Assembly: GCA_002633005.1 (NCBI GenBank)
Contig: NMRA01000290.1
Span: 66,814-124,675, forward strand
Source: Phoronis australis
Lineage: Eukaryota > Phoronida > Phoronidae
Direction: 5' to 3'
Length of the DNA: 57,862 nucleotides
Notes under the pieces: model-generated
Seen by the model: the letters and a program-made list of their open reading frames with translations, nothing else
What the model was told of the DNA's origin: nothing
Databases searched by the model: none
Program-made: the position numbers and the translations under genes
Part shown: positions 24,434-35,850 of the stretch, in pieces
Layout: each line of letters begins with the position of its first letter
How positions within the stretch are numbered: the stretch's first letter is position 1

Positions 24434-25236
24434 TCAAAGCAACAGTCGTGTGTCTGAACACGTTGATTCCAATGAACTAACAGAATCCGTCCTAACAACT
24501 GTCACTGCTTGTTCTGTGTCGAGCAGCTGACTATCATCACTTGAGGCGCTGTTCACACTTGAATGCCTATCAACGTTTCTTCGATTTGCATTGGTGCTCT
24601 GAAGTTGTGAACTTCCAGTCTCGGCTGGTTTAACGCTGTCGCCATCCACTGATACCATGACACTATCAAGAGAGGCACTTGCACTTCCTGCGTCCTCATT
24701 AATCATAGTAGACCCGCTACTACTACTACTACCAGCCTCATTTCCAGCTTCATTTACTGCACGTCTCACGTGCTTCTCCGGCCGAGTGCGACGCCACTGG
24801 GCAACGCAGCCTGCGGTCACTATGTCTACAGTCTGAGATAAACTAGAATCACTGGTGTTCCTATTTATACCAACAGGGGGAGGTGTTGTGGCACTACCAG
24901 CATTCTCGACAGCACCACTGGAAGTGTTTCTAACTGTGTTGTTGTTCGACCCAGCTGTACTGTCTCCTGCCTGCCCTTGACTCCTTAGCTGTTCCTGCCT
25001 CTCTCTTTGCACTTCGTCAAAAGGTCGTGAAGTTATCATAGCCTCATTATAAGGTGGGGGAGCTCTCCGCCGAGCAATCTGATTTTGTATTCGTGTTAAT
25101 GGGGTTTCATAGCGTGGTCCATAATGGTCCTGCATTCTCAGAGCATACAGCTTGCAAGTGCAGCCCAGAGCGATCACCAATAACAAGCCACAAATCAATG
25201 AACCAATAACAGCGGCTGTTACAACGCGTGTTGTCA
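24434..25236 (-). CDS. LRP-class gene exon 11: membrane span and cytoplasmic tail
   Basis: The acceptor at 25238-25237 (cttttcag) opens [12 protein letters not shown]. The hydrophobic span at residues 499-520 ends in the CTCK boundary, where the cysteines are candidate palmitoylation sites. The tail has APPPYNEAM (554-561), a Gln/Arg-rich part, long Ser/Thr/Asn-rich low-complexity sequence, and the end CSDTRLLL with TGA at 24434. The final DTRLL fits DxxLL preceded by Ser/Asp. The whole tail lies in one exon, as in vertebrate relatives. Confidence 0.92.
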
Positions 25237-28200
25237 CTGAAAAGAAGATGGTGTTTGAGTTGTCAGATAACAATGTTAAAGAAGACGGGAGAAATGACTT
25301 TGGCATTCACTTACAACCGCAAAAAGTAATGAGAGAATGTCAATACACCATTTGACCACAGAGGATACTTTGCGTAAATAAACTCTGAAATGTGCAGCTC
25401 ACACAATGACAATGTTAATTAACAAATAAGTAGCAAAAGATTCACTGAATGTACAAAATACTGTTTTGGATTTGCACTAGTTTATGAAAGGCTCATCTTA
25501 GAGCCAGGGTACATTCCTTCAATTGGCTTGCTGATACAACTGCCAGCAAATGTCTTCCAACTGAAAACAATATATTTCTAGTTTCCAATCATTTATAATA
25601 ATTAGACGTGATGAATCTTAATCCTTCTCAACTCCCCGGGAACATATAGCGGGAGCAACCCTTGTCAGAACACACTGATTAATCCTAACACATAATTAAT
25701 TATCTTTTAAAAATTAAAATTTCAAGTGCTTAATTACTTCCTGAATCAGACTAGTAAAATTTAAGAAAATATGATGTGATTGTGCCTTCTATTCTTATTC
25801 GTGGATCCAAACTGCATCGCATTAGTGGCAGATACGTCATCATAAACAACTGAATTTGTGCCTCACTGCACCTACGGGGAGTCGCTGCAATGGTCTCATC
25901 ATGGACTCTACAGAGTTTCCAGTCTAGATCAGTATACCTGGACAGTTGATTTCATCACTGCCATCGGCGCAGTCTGCCTGGTTATCACAGTGCCACGTCT
26001 CCTGGATGCAGGAGCTATCTTTACACAGGAATGTACCATTGAGCGGACCACAGAGATCAGGAGCTGAAGTGAATACAAAAAAGATTTACTGAACACTCAT
26101 GTTTTTAAAGTAACAGGGTTGGATTTATTCGCTAGCAAGGTAATTTATAATTCTAGGAATTTCAGAGTTTGAAAAAACAGGCGAATCTAAGAGAACGACA
26201 TGCATTAGTGACAGAGACAGATTCCTTTCAGGGTGACCCAAAAAAGAACACAGAAAACATTGCATCAAATTCTTGATTCCCCATTCTTTTGGAAAGAATA
26301 ATAGAAAACTTGACATTTAAGGTTGTAATCTTGTCCAAATGTCATCGACAGGCTGAAGTTTAAATTTACCAAATGTGAAAAAAATGATTTATTTAGGATT
26401 ATTTACAATTTTTATGCATTTTTTTCTGTCTACCAGGTGGGTAGAGAGACACTTTTATAGTAAAAGCAAATATAGTTTTTATGACAAAAACTTTCTCTTT
26501 TTTATGTTAGCCCAGACCATGGCTTCTGTTACGAGTCCCAGCTTCAATTAAAAGCACTAGAGTCTTCCCATGAAATAGCTGAGAAATAGTTACTTTAACA
26601 GACACCTCATCAAACAAACAACAAATAACAACAGGGACAATTTCTCAACTGTTATCATAACGTACTACAATGTTTCTCATCTGTCGAGTTGCGACATTTC
26701 GGCTTGCCATCACAGCGTTCTTTTTCAGCATAACACTGGGTCTCTTTCTCGCAAGCAAATTCATCAGCCTTACAGGTTCCTGTAATATGTATAAACAAAA
26801 CATTGTGTCATCACAACCCACAGTTGTTGCCAGCATCGCAGTTACATACACGTCTGTTTACAACTACTCTCTGTATGATAGTCGAAAATTGAATCAAATT
26901 TGACGCAGGTAAGTCTGTTGAACAGGTAAGCGTGTGTACAATGAAGTGGCTGTTCAGACAAAGAAAATTAAGGCAAAACAGATATTGAGAAACATTTTAT
27001 AATATCTTCTTTACTCTCGGGCAACACAAGCACAGTGGTGGGAAATATGAAAGACTAGTTTGATAACAGGCTGGTTAGATATCAGTGAATGGCATGGAAA
27101 TGAACAAAACATTTAGTGGTTTGTAGTTCTATACTAGTAATGTTTGAGTTTGAGAACATGCCAACAAAATACAAATTCATGAAAATGACCATTTAATACA
27201 GACTACACCGCTTAATGATCAGCTTACCGTTGATAACTATAGGGTAAAAAGTAAGATCAGACGATTTTAATGGACAATTCAACCTGAGCTGTGTCAACAA
27301 AACAAACAAATATGAGCAATGCCAATTTCTTGTTTCCCAACATTAAGAATCCACGTAGCTTTGGTTCTTATCAAATGATATAAAACATTCGATTCCTGTT
27401 CAGGGTTGGGACTGCCTTAACTCAACTTGCATGAATTCAACCAAACTGTAAATTTTATTCCAAACAGACCAATTTTCCAAGAATCAAATGAAGCTCCAGT
27501 TATCATTAAAAACAAGCATTTCTATTCCAAGACGACATCTTCACTACAGCCCAAAGGATGTTTGACAGGTACGGCTAGGTAGGCCTCAATTTCAGTTGAT
27601 ACGCACCACATCCGCGCTCATCTCCACCATGAAGAGGGCAGTCCCACTTGCCGTCGCACCCCAGGGAGGTCACATAGCACTCCTTCTCACTGAAGCCGCA
27701 AGAAAACTGGTTGGCGAGACAAACGCCTGTGAAGAATGGTTAGAAGATAAAATTAAGGCTAGTACTGGAGACGGAAAAGACACGATAAAATCAAAATTTA
27801 CTACAGAGAAGCACTTCAACAACTACAATGGCAAGCAACACAAATTATGTAACTCAATTACATTTATTTTTTCAGCTACTGGAGACTTCTGGCCAAAATT
27901 AACACCAGGGGGAGCAAAAACTGGAAAATGGGGCTATTCGGAAAATCTACAATAACTAGAGGGCGTGCGTGTACTAGTGGTGATAGATTAACAGCCTCGA
28001 TTTTGCGAGCCCTTTAAATACATGGTGAAATGGCTTGCAGCCGTGCCAACTGAATCTGAGATTGCGTAAAAAGGGTGCTTCTATGAGAGGAAGTAAGCAC
28101 GACCTCATACAAAGGTAAGGTTTGTGATTATTTTTACGATTATTCCATGATTATTCTACCGATGCCTGTTAACTGAGGCACTCGCCGATGTCGACTTCGC

Positions 28201-31200
28201 GGCAGTCAGTCGCCAGCCAGAGTCTGGTTAATCTTTATATGTTGTGATATGTGATACGATACTTGACGTAGCAATCGGGATNAAAGTAAGATCAGATGAT
28301 TTTAATGGACAATTCAAGCTGAGCTGTGTCAACAAAACAAACAAATATGAGCTATTCCAATTTCTTGTTTCCCAACATTAAGAATCCACGTAGCTTTCAG
28401 TTGGTTCTTATCAAATGATATAAAACATTCAATTCCTGTTCAGGGTTGGGACTGCCTTAACTCAACTTGCATGAATTCAACCAAACTGTAAATTTTATTC
28501 CAAACAGACCAATTTTCCAAGAATTGACTGAAGCGCCAGTTATCATTAAAAACAAGCATTTCTATTCGAAGACGACATCTTCACTACAGCCCAAAGGATG
28601 TTTGACAGGTAGGCCTAAATTTCAGTTGATACGTACCACATCCGCGCTCATCTCCACCATGAAGAGGGCAGTCCCACTTGCCGTCGCACCCCAGGGAGGT
28701 CACATAGCACTCCTTCTCCCTGAAGCCGCAAGAAAACTGGTTGGAGAGACAAACGCCTGTGAAGAATGATTAGAAGATAAAATTAAGGCTAGTACTGGAG
28801 ACGGAAAAGACGCGATAAAATCAAAATTCACTACAGAGAAGCACTTCAATAAGTACAATGGCAAGCAACGTAAATTATGTAACTCAATTACATTCTAATT
28901 TATTTTTTCAGCTACTGGAGAATTCAGGCCAAAATTAACGAAAACTGGAAAATTCTCTAAATATACGTCCAGAGCAGTTTAGGGGAAAATGCGTGTGTGA
29001 AACCTAAAACTTTCGCTATTTTCACAGGAAATGAACAGTGAAACGTTTGCCAAACTAGAAACTCCTTCTCTGTACAATAATTATACAACAAACTGCTTCC
29101 ACTACCACATGCCACTGAGAAGAATGTCCTGAAAGACTTCAATTTCCCAGCATTTTCAGCTGGGCATATACAGAATATTAGGATTTGAGCTACGGTGTCA
29201 ATAAGTCCCACCTGCCAAATACATGCCCTTGGCTTATATACGGAACTCTAACAAGCACAGCTCTACACGTATCAAGACATGCATGGGCTGCTCAGGTGGG
29301 TCCAATGCACTGATTACCTGCGACCATCTTTATGCTTCATTAATAAATAGTTAAAACTGAGCTGAGGAGCTTGAGACGTGCCTCAAGGGTCTAACAGTGA
29401 GCCCCAGTGAGACTTGAACCCACGACATTGAGCAGTGAAAGCAGAAACTTATCTCACTAGGCCACACTGCCTCAACTTATTGAACCCATAACCCTATTGT
29501 CACGAATGTAGCTCTTTAACAACAGCATCACAGTAAGCACACACACGCGCATGCAAACACACACACATGCTACTGGCACTGTTGCCACTCTCACTGCCAT
29601 ACCTTTGACTTGATACGTGACATTGAACCCTAGCTGCGTTATGCTGGCATCGGAGTGGAACTTGACAAACATCTTGTATGACGTCGACTGGATGACAGGT
29701 GGGGGGAGGCGCTTCCCATAGAACTTGCCAATCTGGTCGCTGTTCTGATCTTGCCCGTCGTAAATGGTAATGTAGTCTGTGTTGTAGCCAGACTCGAGCT
29801 GGAACACGTCGAAGCGTAGCTGAATGACGTCCTTCTGCGGGACTAGTATGACCCATTCGCAGTCGGTGTTCATCGGATACTTGTTGGGGAAGTTAGGCGA
29901 CGTGAAGTAACCACCTTTATCCGATGATAGTATCTTGCCACATTTCTTCTTGGAATCTATACAGATAGCAAAATGCATAGAATGTCCTGCATGTTTCAAT
30001 GCCCATGAGGGCAGAACACTATCTAGTTGTATTTTGTAAATACACAACAATCCTTCTAATGCCCTTCAACAACCAGATCTTGACAATCTCCGCAAGTGGT
30101 GTACGCAAGCGTTCAACTAAAGACTTTCTACCGGCAATGTACTTGCCATTAAAATACTATAAGACAGTTTGTTAAATTATAGTATTGTCCTGAATTGGTG
30201 TCTGAGATTTCACCTTAAAATTAACCACCGTCTCTAATCACATTGCTGTTGGTCCTCACCACTGACAACCAACATTGTCACTACCACTACACTTCCATAG
30301 GCAATGGTCGGATATAACGTGCTTGTATTTTGAGAACCAGTTTCCTCCACTGAATAACGGGCATCAAACTGGTTCTCAAAATAAAAGCAAATTATATTCT
30401 ACTATTGCACTTCCATAGGTTCCACTCTGAACCCTGTCACACCACTAGTGAATAGGTCCCCCCACCACAATACAGGTACTTACCGCAGTGCTGTTCATCC
30501 TCGCCACTCAAACAGTCCACTTTGCCATTGCATCGCTGTAGTTCCAGAAAGCAAGTCAGCAGTTTAGTGGACGCCGACACGCACACGAACTTGTCCTTAC
30601 CGCAAGAGTTATCAGCGGGAGGAGTTGGAAGAATGGTCGCTGGAACGAGGAATAACTGGTTAAGATGTGTGAAGGGATTGTGTCCTAGAACTGGACTCAA
30701 CCTGTTCCTTGCCCAAATTAGAGGCGAGTTTTGGGGATGTGGGAAGAGCTGACAGTTTGTTTGATACCAGACTCATTAGGCCGGCATGTTACCGGGTCAA
30801 ATCAAGTGCTGAACATTGTTGCCAGCAGTTCACTGTCAGTTCTTTCCAAATTGGTAAATCACTTATCATATGAGTAACAAACAGGTTAAGACCAGTTTTA
30901 TACTAATAAGTTACCTAACAAAAAGAAACAACTTAAGTTTCTTTGACGAAAACAGTTTTGAAAATTTACTCAACTTTGCCAGAGAATGTTTCTGGAATTT
31001 GTAATAGGCTGGTGAGGGGCACTCACTCATCAAGAACTATGACCAATGGGCACAACACTACCAAACTTTAATTGAGACTCGATCCAAAAAATTGATCAAT
31101 CACATGGAATGTTTCAAGTAAATTTACAAATTCACACAATTTCATTGATCAATTTTCGAGTGAAACCTCTAGTAAAGGTTGATGGCATCAAGCGTAGGTA

Positions 31201-34200
31201 GGTAACGGACACTCAAACTTACACCAAATTTTCAATGTGTGGAAACTTAAGCAGCCTTAAAGAACTCAAATCGCAGGTTTATGGTTAAACTTCGGCTACT
31301 ATAACTTGCAGGCTGCACGTTATAGCCCCAACATGTGCAGTCTCAAACTTACCGTTACAGCCCGCCTCGTCACTTCCATCGCCACATTCGTCACCGCCAT
31401 TACAACGCCAGCTGTTGAGCACACACTTGTTATTATTGCACCGAAACTCATCCTCTTGACAAGTGTTGGCTGGAAAATGTCCTGGAAACAAACCAGATGC
31501 AACAGTTAGTTATTACAATACATGGAAATTGAATTTCAAAAGCTTTGTGACACTAATGTTGCCTAGACACTAAATTTCTGCGTATTTTAGTGAAGCGCCA
31601 TTAGTGCAATATTCTCGAAGCAACTACAAACTTGTTTTTTTTTGGCCAACATGCTTTATCATAAAATGATTGAGTGATCACTAGACCTGTTAAAGAAGAA
31701 AGATTCCCTTTTTAACAAGTGAATAGATTCATGGCAAAAAGCATGTTATAAAATAGTTGGCATTTGTGGGATTCCCAAATCCATGCATTTAAACAGTTAG
31801 GATTTAAGTTGGCCATAGTTATCAGTACATACCAATAATATAAGTGAGTGAGAACCCCCGTCGGGAACCTCTAACAGCTGAAGGTGGCGCTGACACAAAG
31901 CGCACCCACACGTGGGACTTGACAGAGATGAATGGTGGGGGGTACTTGTCAGGGATACTGCCACACTGCTTGTACTGGTTGGGAGTCGGCCCAATCTCAA
32001 TGTAGTCCAAGTTACATTCGCCGCCAGGGCCAGCATGAAGATCAAGGTCTTTGAAGCTAAATCAACAGCCAACACATGACACACACAAAGAATTGACAAC
32101 ACCAATACTGGGATAATGAATACCGCTTTACTTTAAATTAAACACATTAAAATGAAACAGCTAGTGCAAGTGCTTTTGTGTGCGCAATATCAATCCTTAG
32201 TCAAGTTCTTGGACCACAGAAGAAGCACAAAACACGGTTGGAAAGTGTGCATTTCATAACTGCAACTATTACCATAAACTAAAACAGGCATTAAAAGTAC
32301 AACTCTGAACCTAATTTTCAATACTTAGTAAAAATACACAGCATCTAATTTGGTTGAAGTAAACAGACTGTGAAAATCATATTAAACAAATATTCCTAGC
32401 TCAATACGCACCTCAAGGTGATGACTTCTCCTGGTACTTTGGCTGTTATTGTCCATTCATAGCATGCTCCCAGGGGATAGGGCAGGGGGTAGTTGTGACT
32501 CGTGATAATACCGCGTGAGGCGGCGCCCCCTCGCCGTTCTATGAAACAGTTATCTCCTGAAACAATCCAGATATTGATAGCGTATCATTTTAGTTATGAA
32601 CGACAAACCATGTCATAGTCCATATAGAACAAAATGCCTGTTCATTTCAGACAAAAAATATGAGTTAGTTGACAATTTATGACAAATACCGTATTCAACA
32701 TGGGCCGAGTCCTGTAGATCGTAAGATATTAGCTTACACTTGCTGTGAAAAATCTTTGCTCATGGAACAGAAACAGTGAATTCAATCCCACAATGCAACA
32801 CTCCAATCTCGCCGACCAATCACTTAATCAGTTGCCAACATTTTGCCACGAAAGGATAGTAAGCTCCCAGGCATACTCGCATGATTTTGGTTTTCTAGGT
32901 CTATGGAATGCTCTCCAGGGTCAAGTTCAATAACTGTTTTGTGTACAGAAAAATGTATCCAAAAGTATGTACAATCATTCAAAACATATAGCGATATTTA
33001 ACATGAAACTAGCGTTATACAACTTGACCCTGGTCTCAACTTTTCCCGTACTCAAGTGAGTTCTTGCTTTAAAAGAATTGGTTTTATGTGACACAGTGTT
33101 TGCCACATGAAATAACTGTGTAAAGCCTCCTTGTGAAGATATTGCCTTTCACATAAGAAACTAGGTCCACGGAGCACTCTATAATTTAGCATCCAGGTGT
33201 CCACTTCATATTTTGACAAAATTAAAATCAGGTGGTGGGAGTCAGGTCAAATATGGTAGTTTGGCAGCAAACTTTTTTTGAAAGTCAGGGTTAAGAGCTT
33301 TACCAGAACTGCCAATTGGGACTACTCACCATGTACGTGCAAAACCACTAATGTGCACGGGTTAAATAAAATCATTAACATTGCAGACAATGTGCTGCTT
33401 CTTAGCTAGAGGTGAGTAAATTGTATGCAGTTTCAGGATGGAAATGAGCAAAGATATCGCGCTTTAAGAAAAAAGTAAACTGCACAAATTACAGATAAGC
33501 ATTTGAGTAAAGGCATTCAAGGTAAGAAAACTGAAAATTTGGAAATTAGGGGCTGGCATAACAGAACGAGGACATCAACCTCGACAAATATGGTACTGAG
33601 TTAAGCCAGACAGCAGATAATTCTTTGAAAACAAAAAAAAATGAATTTATGAAACTGACCGTAATCTTTTCAGTCGGATAAATGTTCAGACTGTATCTAA
33701 GAAACATTTCAGAATGCAAAACTAACCCATATCCTTGAAACACTTCCCTAAAGAGCCTTAAGATGCACATAAATTTGCCTTAAGACATGTAAGCCTGAAA
33801 ATTATGAGGGTAAAGACTTATCACTTCCAAATAAGCCACTGAAAGGACAATTAGCCATCTAAATGGTCACTACCTCTACTGCCCAACTAAACTGCAAATT
33901 ACTTGAAGGTATTTGCCCCCTCCTCCATACACACTGCTGGGGGATTAATATTCTTACCAGAGTAGGATTCCGGCTTCGTTGATTTCCCATAGATGAAGTC
34001 AGCTAATACTGAAATAAAGGTGAAACACATAAGCACTGAATTACATGAAGACAAATACCAATTCTATATACCGTATTCGCCATAATAAGCGCCCCCTCAC
34101 GCGTTTTCAGACTTTCCTAAAAGAAGCGCCTAGTCTATGAATGCCGAGTACATGCAAAAAAATGCCTTACCTACAGTTCTAAAATTTTACAGTAACATCT

Positions 34201-35606
34201 TCAATTTATCAATAAGGTCCGACAGTCCTGAAAAAAATCACTGTGCGCGGAATTTGTAGACGACGAGCCTCGCTGCTATGTCTGTATTTAGCCGTGACTA
34301 TACACTTCAAACTTCCGCCATGCTTCAAAAAGAACGCAAAACTTTTGCTGATCTTGCGAGGGATATGTCCTAATGGTCTGGCCTTTCAGAACAGACACAG
34401 CGTACTTATCAAAAGGATTGTATTGTATCTTTCCCGTACAGTTCTCCCTCAACAAGAATCAAAATTTCTTTGTTTTATGTGAAAACCGTAAATAAAAGAC
34501 TAATAAAAACTTGACAACAACAACTGAAAAGCACTCAGCTCCAGCCAACTTATCATCATCTGCCGATCATTCCATTCAACATAGCAGTATCCCAAATGGG
34601 AGAATAGTGTGAGCAGCAATTTGACGATAAAGTAGGCCTAAAAAGGAAACGGGTAGCTGACATTTTCTTGCATGTATAAACCACAGGGGTCCTCAGCTTC
34701 TGATGGTCCCCAATACAATACACTATTATATACTACAAGGTATGACACTCTGGACTAGAAATTCCACGGGTGCTTCACTTCAGCCGCCCATAACAAACAT
34801 AAAACTCAATAAATTTTCACAAAACAGAGGTTCAACAAATCATGAAGAATTTTTCTTTCTCCCTCAACCATTTATGGTGTCCTGCTCCACCGAGTTCGCA
34901 AGAAATTCGCGGTCAAAGCATATAAATCTTCCCAAAAAGCTCATCCTGAGCAACTCCTTCGTCCCACACGCAGGGTACGGAATTATCAGATGAGTTACGG
35001 ATGAACGGCAATTGCCGAGTTATCGATGTCGTGACTTTCCGTGATGAATCGGCAATTGCCGTACATCCGTAACTCATCGGATAATTCTGAACCGTGCGTG
35101 TGGGACCAAGGAGTTGCTCCGGACGAGCTTCTTGGGAAGATTTTTGTGCTTTGACCGAGAATTTCTTGCAAACTCGGTGGAGCAGGACACCGTAAATGGC
35201 ATTGGGAGAAAGAACAATTCTTCATGGTTTGCTGAACCTCTGTTTTGTGTAAATATATTGAGTTTTATGTTTGCTATGGACAGCTGAAGTGAAGCACCCA
35301 TGGAATTTCCAGTCCGGAGTGTCATACCTTGTAGTATAACTAAGCGTATTGGGGACGATCATAAGCTGAGGTGAGGACGCCTGTGGTATAAACTACTATG
35401 CGGGGAATCGAACAATACCAAAATTATGTGCGTAGGTCAATGTCGTCATATTGTAAACAATTACCGAGGTATAAGTTAAAAAGATCGAGAGAAGCTCCCG
35501 TGCCAACGGCCCAATCATTCACTCAACGTACTTCGAACTCACCTGCAACAAATATACCAAACAGGTAAACATTCCACTTAGGGAAATAAAAAATGCCAAA
35601 AGTCAT
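24434..35606 (-). CDS. LRP12: LDL-receptor-related transmembrane protein, LRP3/10/12 class
   Basis: Eleven exons (35606-35543, 34008-33958, 32556-32412, 32056-31833, 31481-31353, 30639-30484, 29956-29603, 27726-27607, 26779-26666, 26063-25938, 25236-24434) have GT-AG borders and matching phases, giving 761 residues. Order: signal peptide (about 1-32), CUB (about 40-161), LDLa (about 170-203), LDLa (about 218-255), CUB (about 262-374), three LDLa (about 375-494), membrane span (about 499-520) and a 240-residue tail. CUB-LDLa2-CUB-LDLa3-TM is the LRP3/LRP12 layout, and length is close to LRP3. The juxtamembrane [11 protein letters not shown] is strongly LRP12-like. The tail has APPPYNEAM, a PPxY site for WW-domain ubiquitin ligases, and ends SDTRLLL, a DxxLL-type motif known in this family to bind GGA sorting adaptors. 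Likely an endocytic receptor cycling between trans-Golgi, endosomes and surface. I cannot tell which vertebrate paralogue it equals; a pre-duplication orthologue is likely. The exon at 28756-28637 is a duplicate, described separately. Confidence 0.93.
25938..27726 (-). CDS. LRP-class gene exons 8-10: LDLa repeats 3 to 5
   Basis: Three phase 1-1 exons encode one LDLa each: 27726-27607 ([17 protein letters not shown]), 26779-26666 ([16 protein letters not shown]) and 26063-25938 ([16 protein letters not shown]). Only the last keeps the full Ca-binding D-x(4)-D-x(3)-DE pattern cleanly. In the second the DGSDE aspartate is replaced by NSTDE, and the first has a GGDE variant, so two of the three may bind calcium weakly. 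Confidence 0.9.
28637..28756 (-). CDS. Duplicate of LDLa exon 8 (allelic copy or extra exon)
   Basis: This 120-base exon equals 27607-27726 except for a few bases. Two residues change: CLANQF becomes CLSNQF and CGFSEK becomes CGFREK. Acceptor (ttcttcacag), donor (gtacgt) and 1-1 phase are intact, so it could be spliced in as a fourth membrane-proximal LDLa repeat. Its flanks are also duplicated (27248-27935 versus 28283-28955), and the second copy begins directly after a single N at 28282. That favours an unmerged haplotype over a real extra exon. The 761-residue model counts this exon once. Confidence 0.8.
29330..29475 (-). mobile_element. tRNA-derived SINE-like element in intron 7
   Basis: On the minus strand from 29475 it reads gaggcagtgtggcctagtga, with an A-box-like tggcctagtgagataag, and 40 bases later a B-box-like gggttcaagtctc, ending ctggggctc. 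Box order and spacing (29464-29453 and 29421-29411) match a tRNA-type polymerase III promoter. The anticodon arm does not fold properly, and the tail to about 29330 is unrelated to tRNA. This fits a SINE head more than a functional tRNA. Confidence 0.65.
29603..29956 (-). CDS. LRP-class gene exon 7: second CUB domain
   Basis: A single phase 1-1 exon encodes a complete CUB domain: [19 protein letters not shown], the NTDCEWVI strand, TDYITIYDG and a closing [27 protein letters not shown] and GF.V.Y are textbook CUB elements. NVT is a potential N-glycosylation site. The second cysteine pair of classical CUB domains is missing, since the DYITIYDG strand has no flanking cysteines, unlike CUB 1 of the same protein. 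Confidence 0.92.
30321..30388. repeat. Near-perfect 23-bp hairpin in intron 6
   Basis: Arm 30321-30343 (gcttgtattttgagaaccag plus ttt) pairs with 30366-30388 with one mismatch across a 22-base loop. The hairpin sits between two diverged direct repeats ending cacttccatagg (about 30281-30301 and 30399-30419). The size resembles a miRNA precursor, but the direct-repeat flanks also fit a tiny mobile hairpin. Confidence 0.8.
30484..31481 (-). CDS. LRP-class gene exons 5-6: LDLa repeats 1 and 2
   Basis: Exon 31481-31353 encodes a canonical six-cysteine repeat ending [12 protein letters not shown]. Exon 30639-30484 encodes a longer repeat with [16 protein letters not shown]. Both exons are phase 1-1 and so could be skipped or duplicated without a frameshift. 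A second acceptor (attttccag) 12 bases into the first exon is in frame, so four residues (HFPA-type) may be optional. Confidence 0.88.
31833..32556 (-). CDS. LRP-class gene exons 3-4: first CUB domain
   Basis: Exon 32556-32412 starts [11 protein letters not shown] and ends in phase 2. Exon 32056-31833 continues [20 protein letters not shown] and ends SLTYIIG. The CUB hallmarks are the four cysteines (NCF, ACYEW, GECNLDY, KQCGS), the aromatic YEW, and the LDYIEIG strand with an acidic Ca-site-like Asp-Tyr. The intron inside the domain falls in ITL-S-FKD. Confidence 0.88.
34073..34450 (+). mobile_element. Partial inverted-repeat DNA transposon (family 'aataagcgccc')
   Basis: It begins taccgtattcgccataataa and is collinear with the reverse complement of the right end of the element at 38214-40335. 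Shared words include gttttcagacttt, tgccttacctacagtt, acagtaacatcttcaattt, cgagcctcgc and agccgtgactatacac. Only one terminus is present, so this is a truncated copy. Fragments of a former coding exon survive with frameshifts ([12 protein letters not shown]..., then LAFQNR-type). It preserves the empty site of the element nested in the other copy. Confidence 0.8.
34676..35395. mobile_element. ~720-bp near-palindromic foldback element in LRP-class intron 1
   Basis: The left arm, about 34676-35020, is the imperfect inverse of the right arm, about 35045-35395, with a centre near 35035 at cggcaattgccg words. Matching landmarks run in mirrored order: caccgagttcgcaagaaatt, atcttccc, aacctctgtttt, catgggtgcttcacttcag-type, cttgtagtata, tattggggac. 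Both arms keep the same frame open for about 83 codons without an indel, shown by LPKKL and [13 protein letters not shown] in each. As transcribed in the intron it would fold into a ~340-bp hairpin. Confidence 0.85.
35543..35606 (-). CDS. LRP-class gene exon 1: start codon and signal peptide
   Basis: ATG at 35606 opens [19 protein letters not shown] and stops after one base of a split codon at donor gtgagt. Exon 2 (34008-33958) continues [15 protein letters not shown]. Together they form a hydrophobic leader followed by a small-residue cleavage region before the first CUB cysteine. The start was chosen because it gives a complete signal peptide and the frame joins all downstream exons. Confidence 0.85.
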
Positions 35607-35850
35607 CGCGGTGTTCTCGGCTTGGAAGCATAACAGATAGAGACACAATCACAAATTATTAACTACCATCTTTCTGTTGAACTTGAAATTCACATTAAAC
35701 GGAATTCCGTAGCGCCAGTGATTAACACACATGACTTTTGTCACAACTGGTCACCACACCACAAATAAATCCTCCATCTTAAAGCCTCGTTTTCAATGAT
35801 GACGTAAACACGTTCGTGTTTTGTGTGGGTGCGCGCGCATGCAGGAATTC
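35607..35850. promoter_or_regulatory. Probable bidirectional promoter between head-to-head genes
   Basis: The minus-strand LRP-class start codon is at 35606, and an exon-like plus-strand leader ends with a donor at 35955. The interval has a CRE-like tgacgtaa (near 35800), a ctccatctt YY1-like word (near 35772) and a GC/CpG-rich ggtgcgcgcgcatgc. No TATA box is obvious. Assignment rests on gene geometry. Confidence 0.45.
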
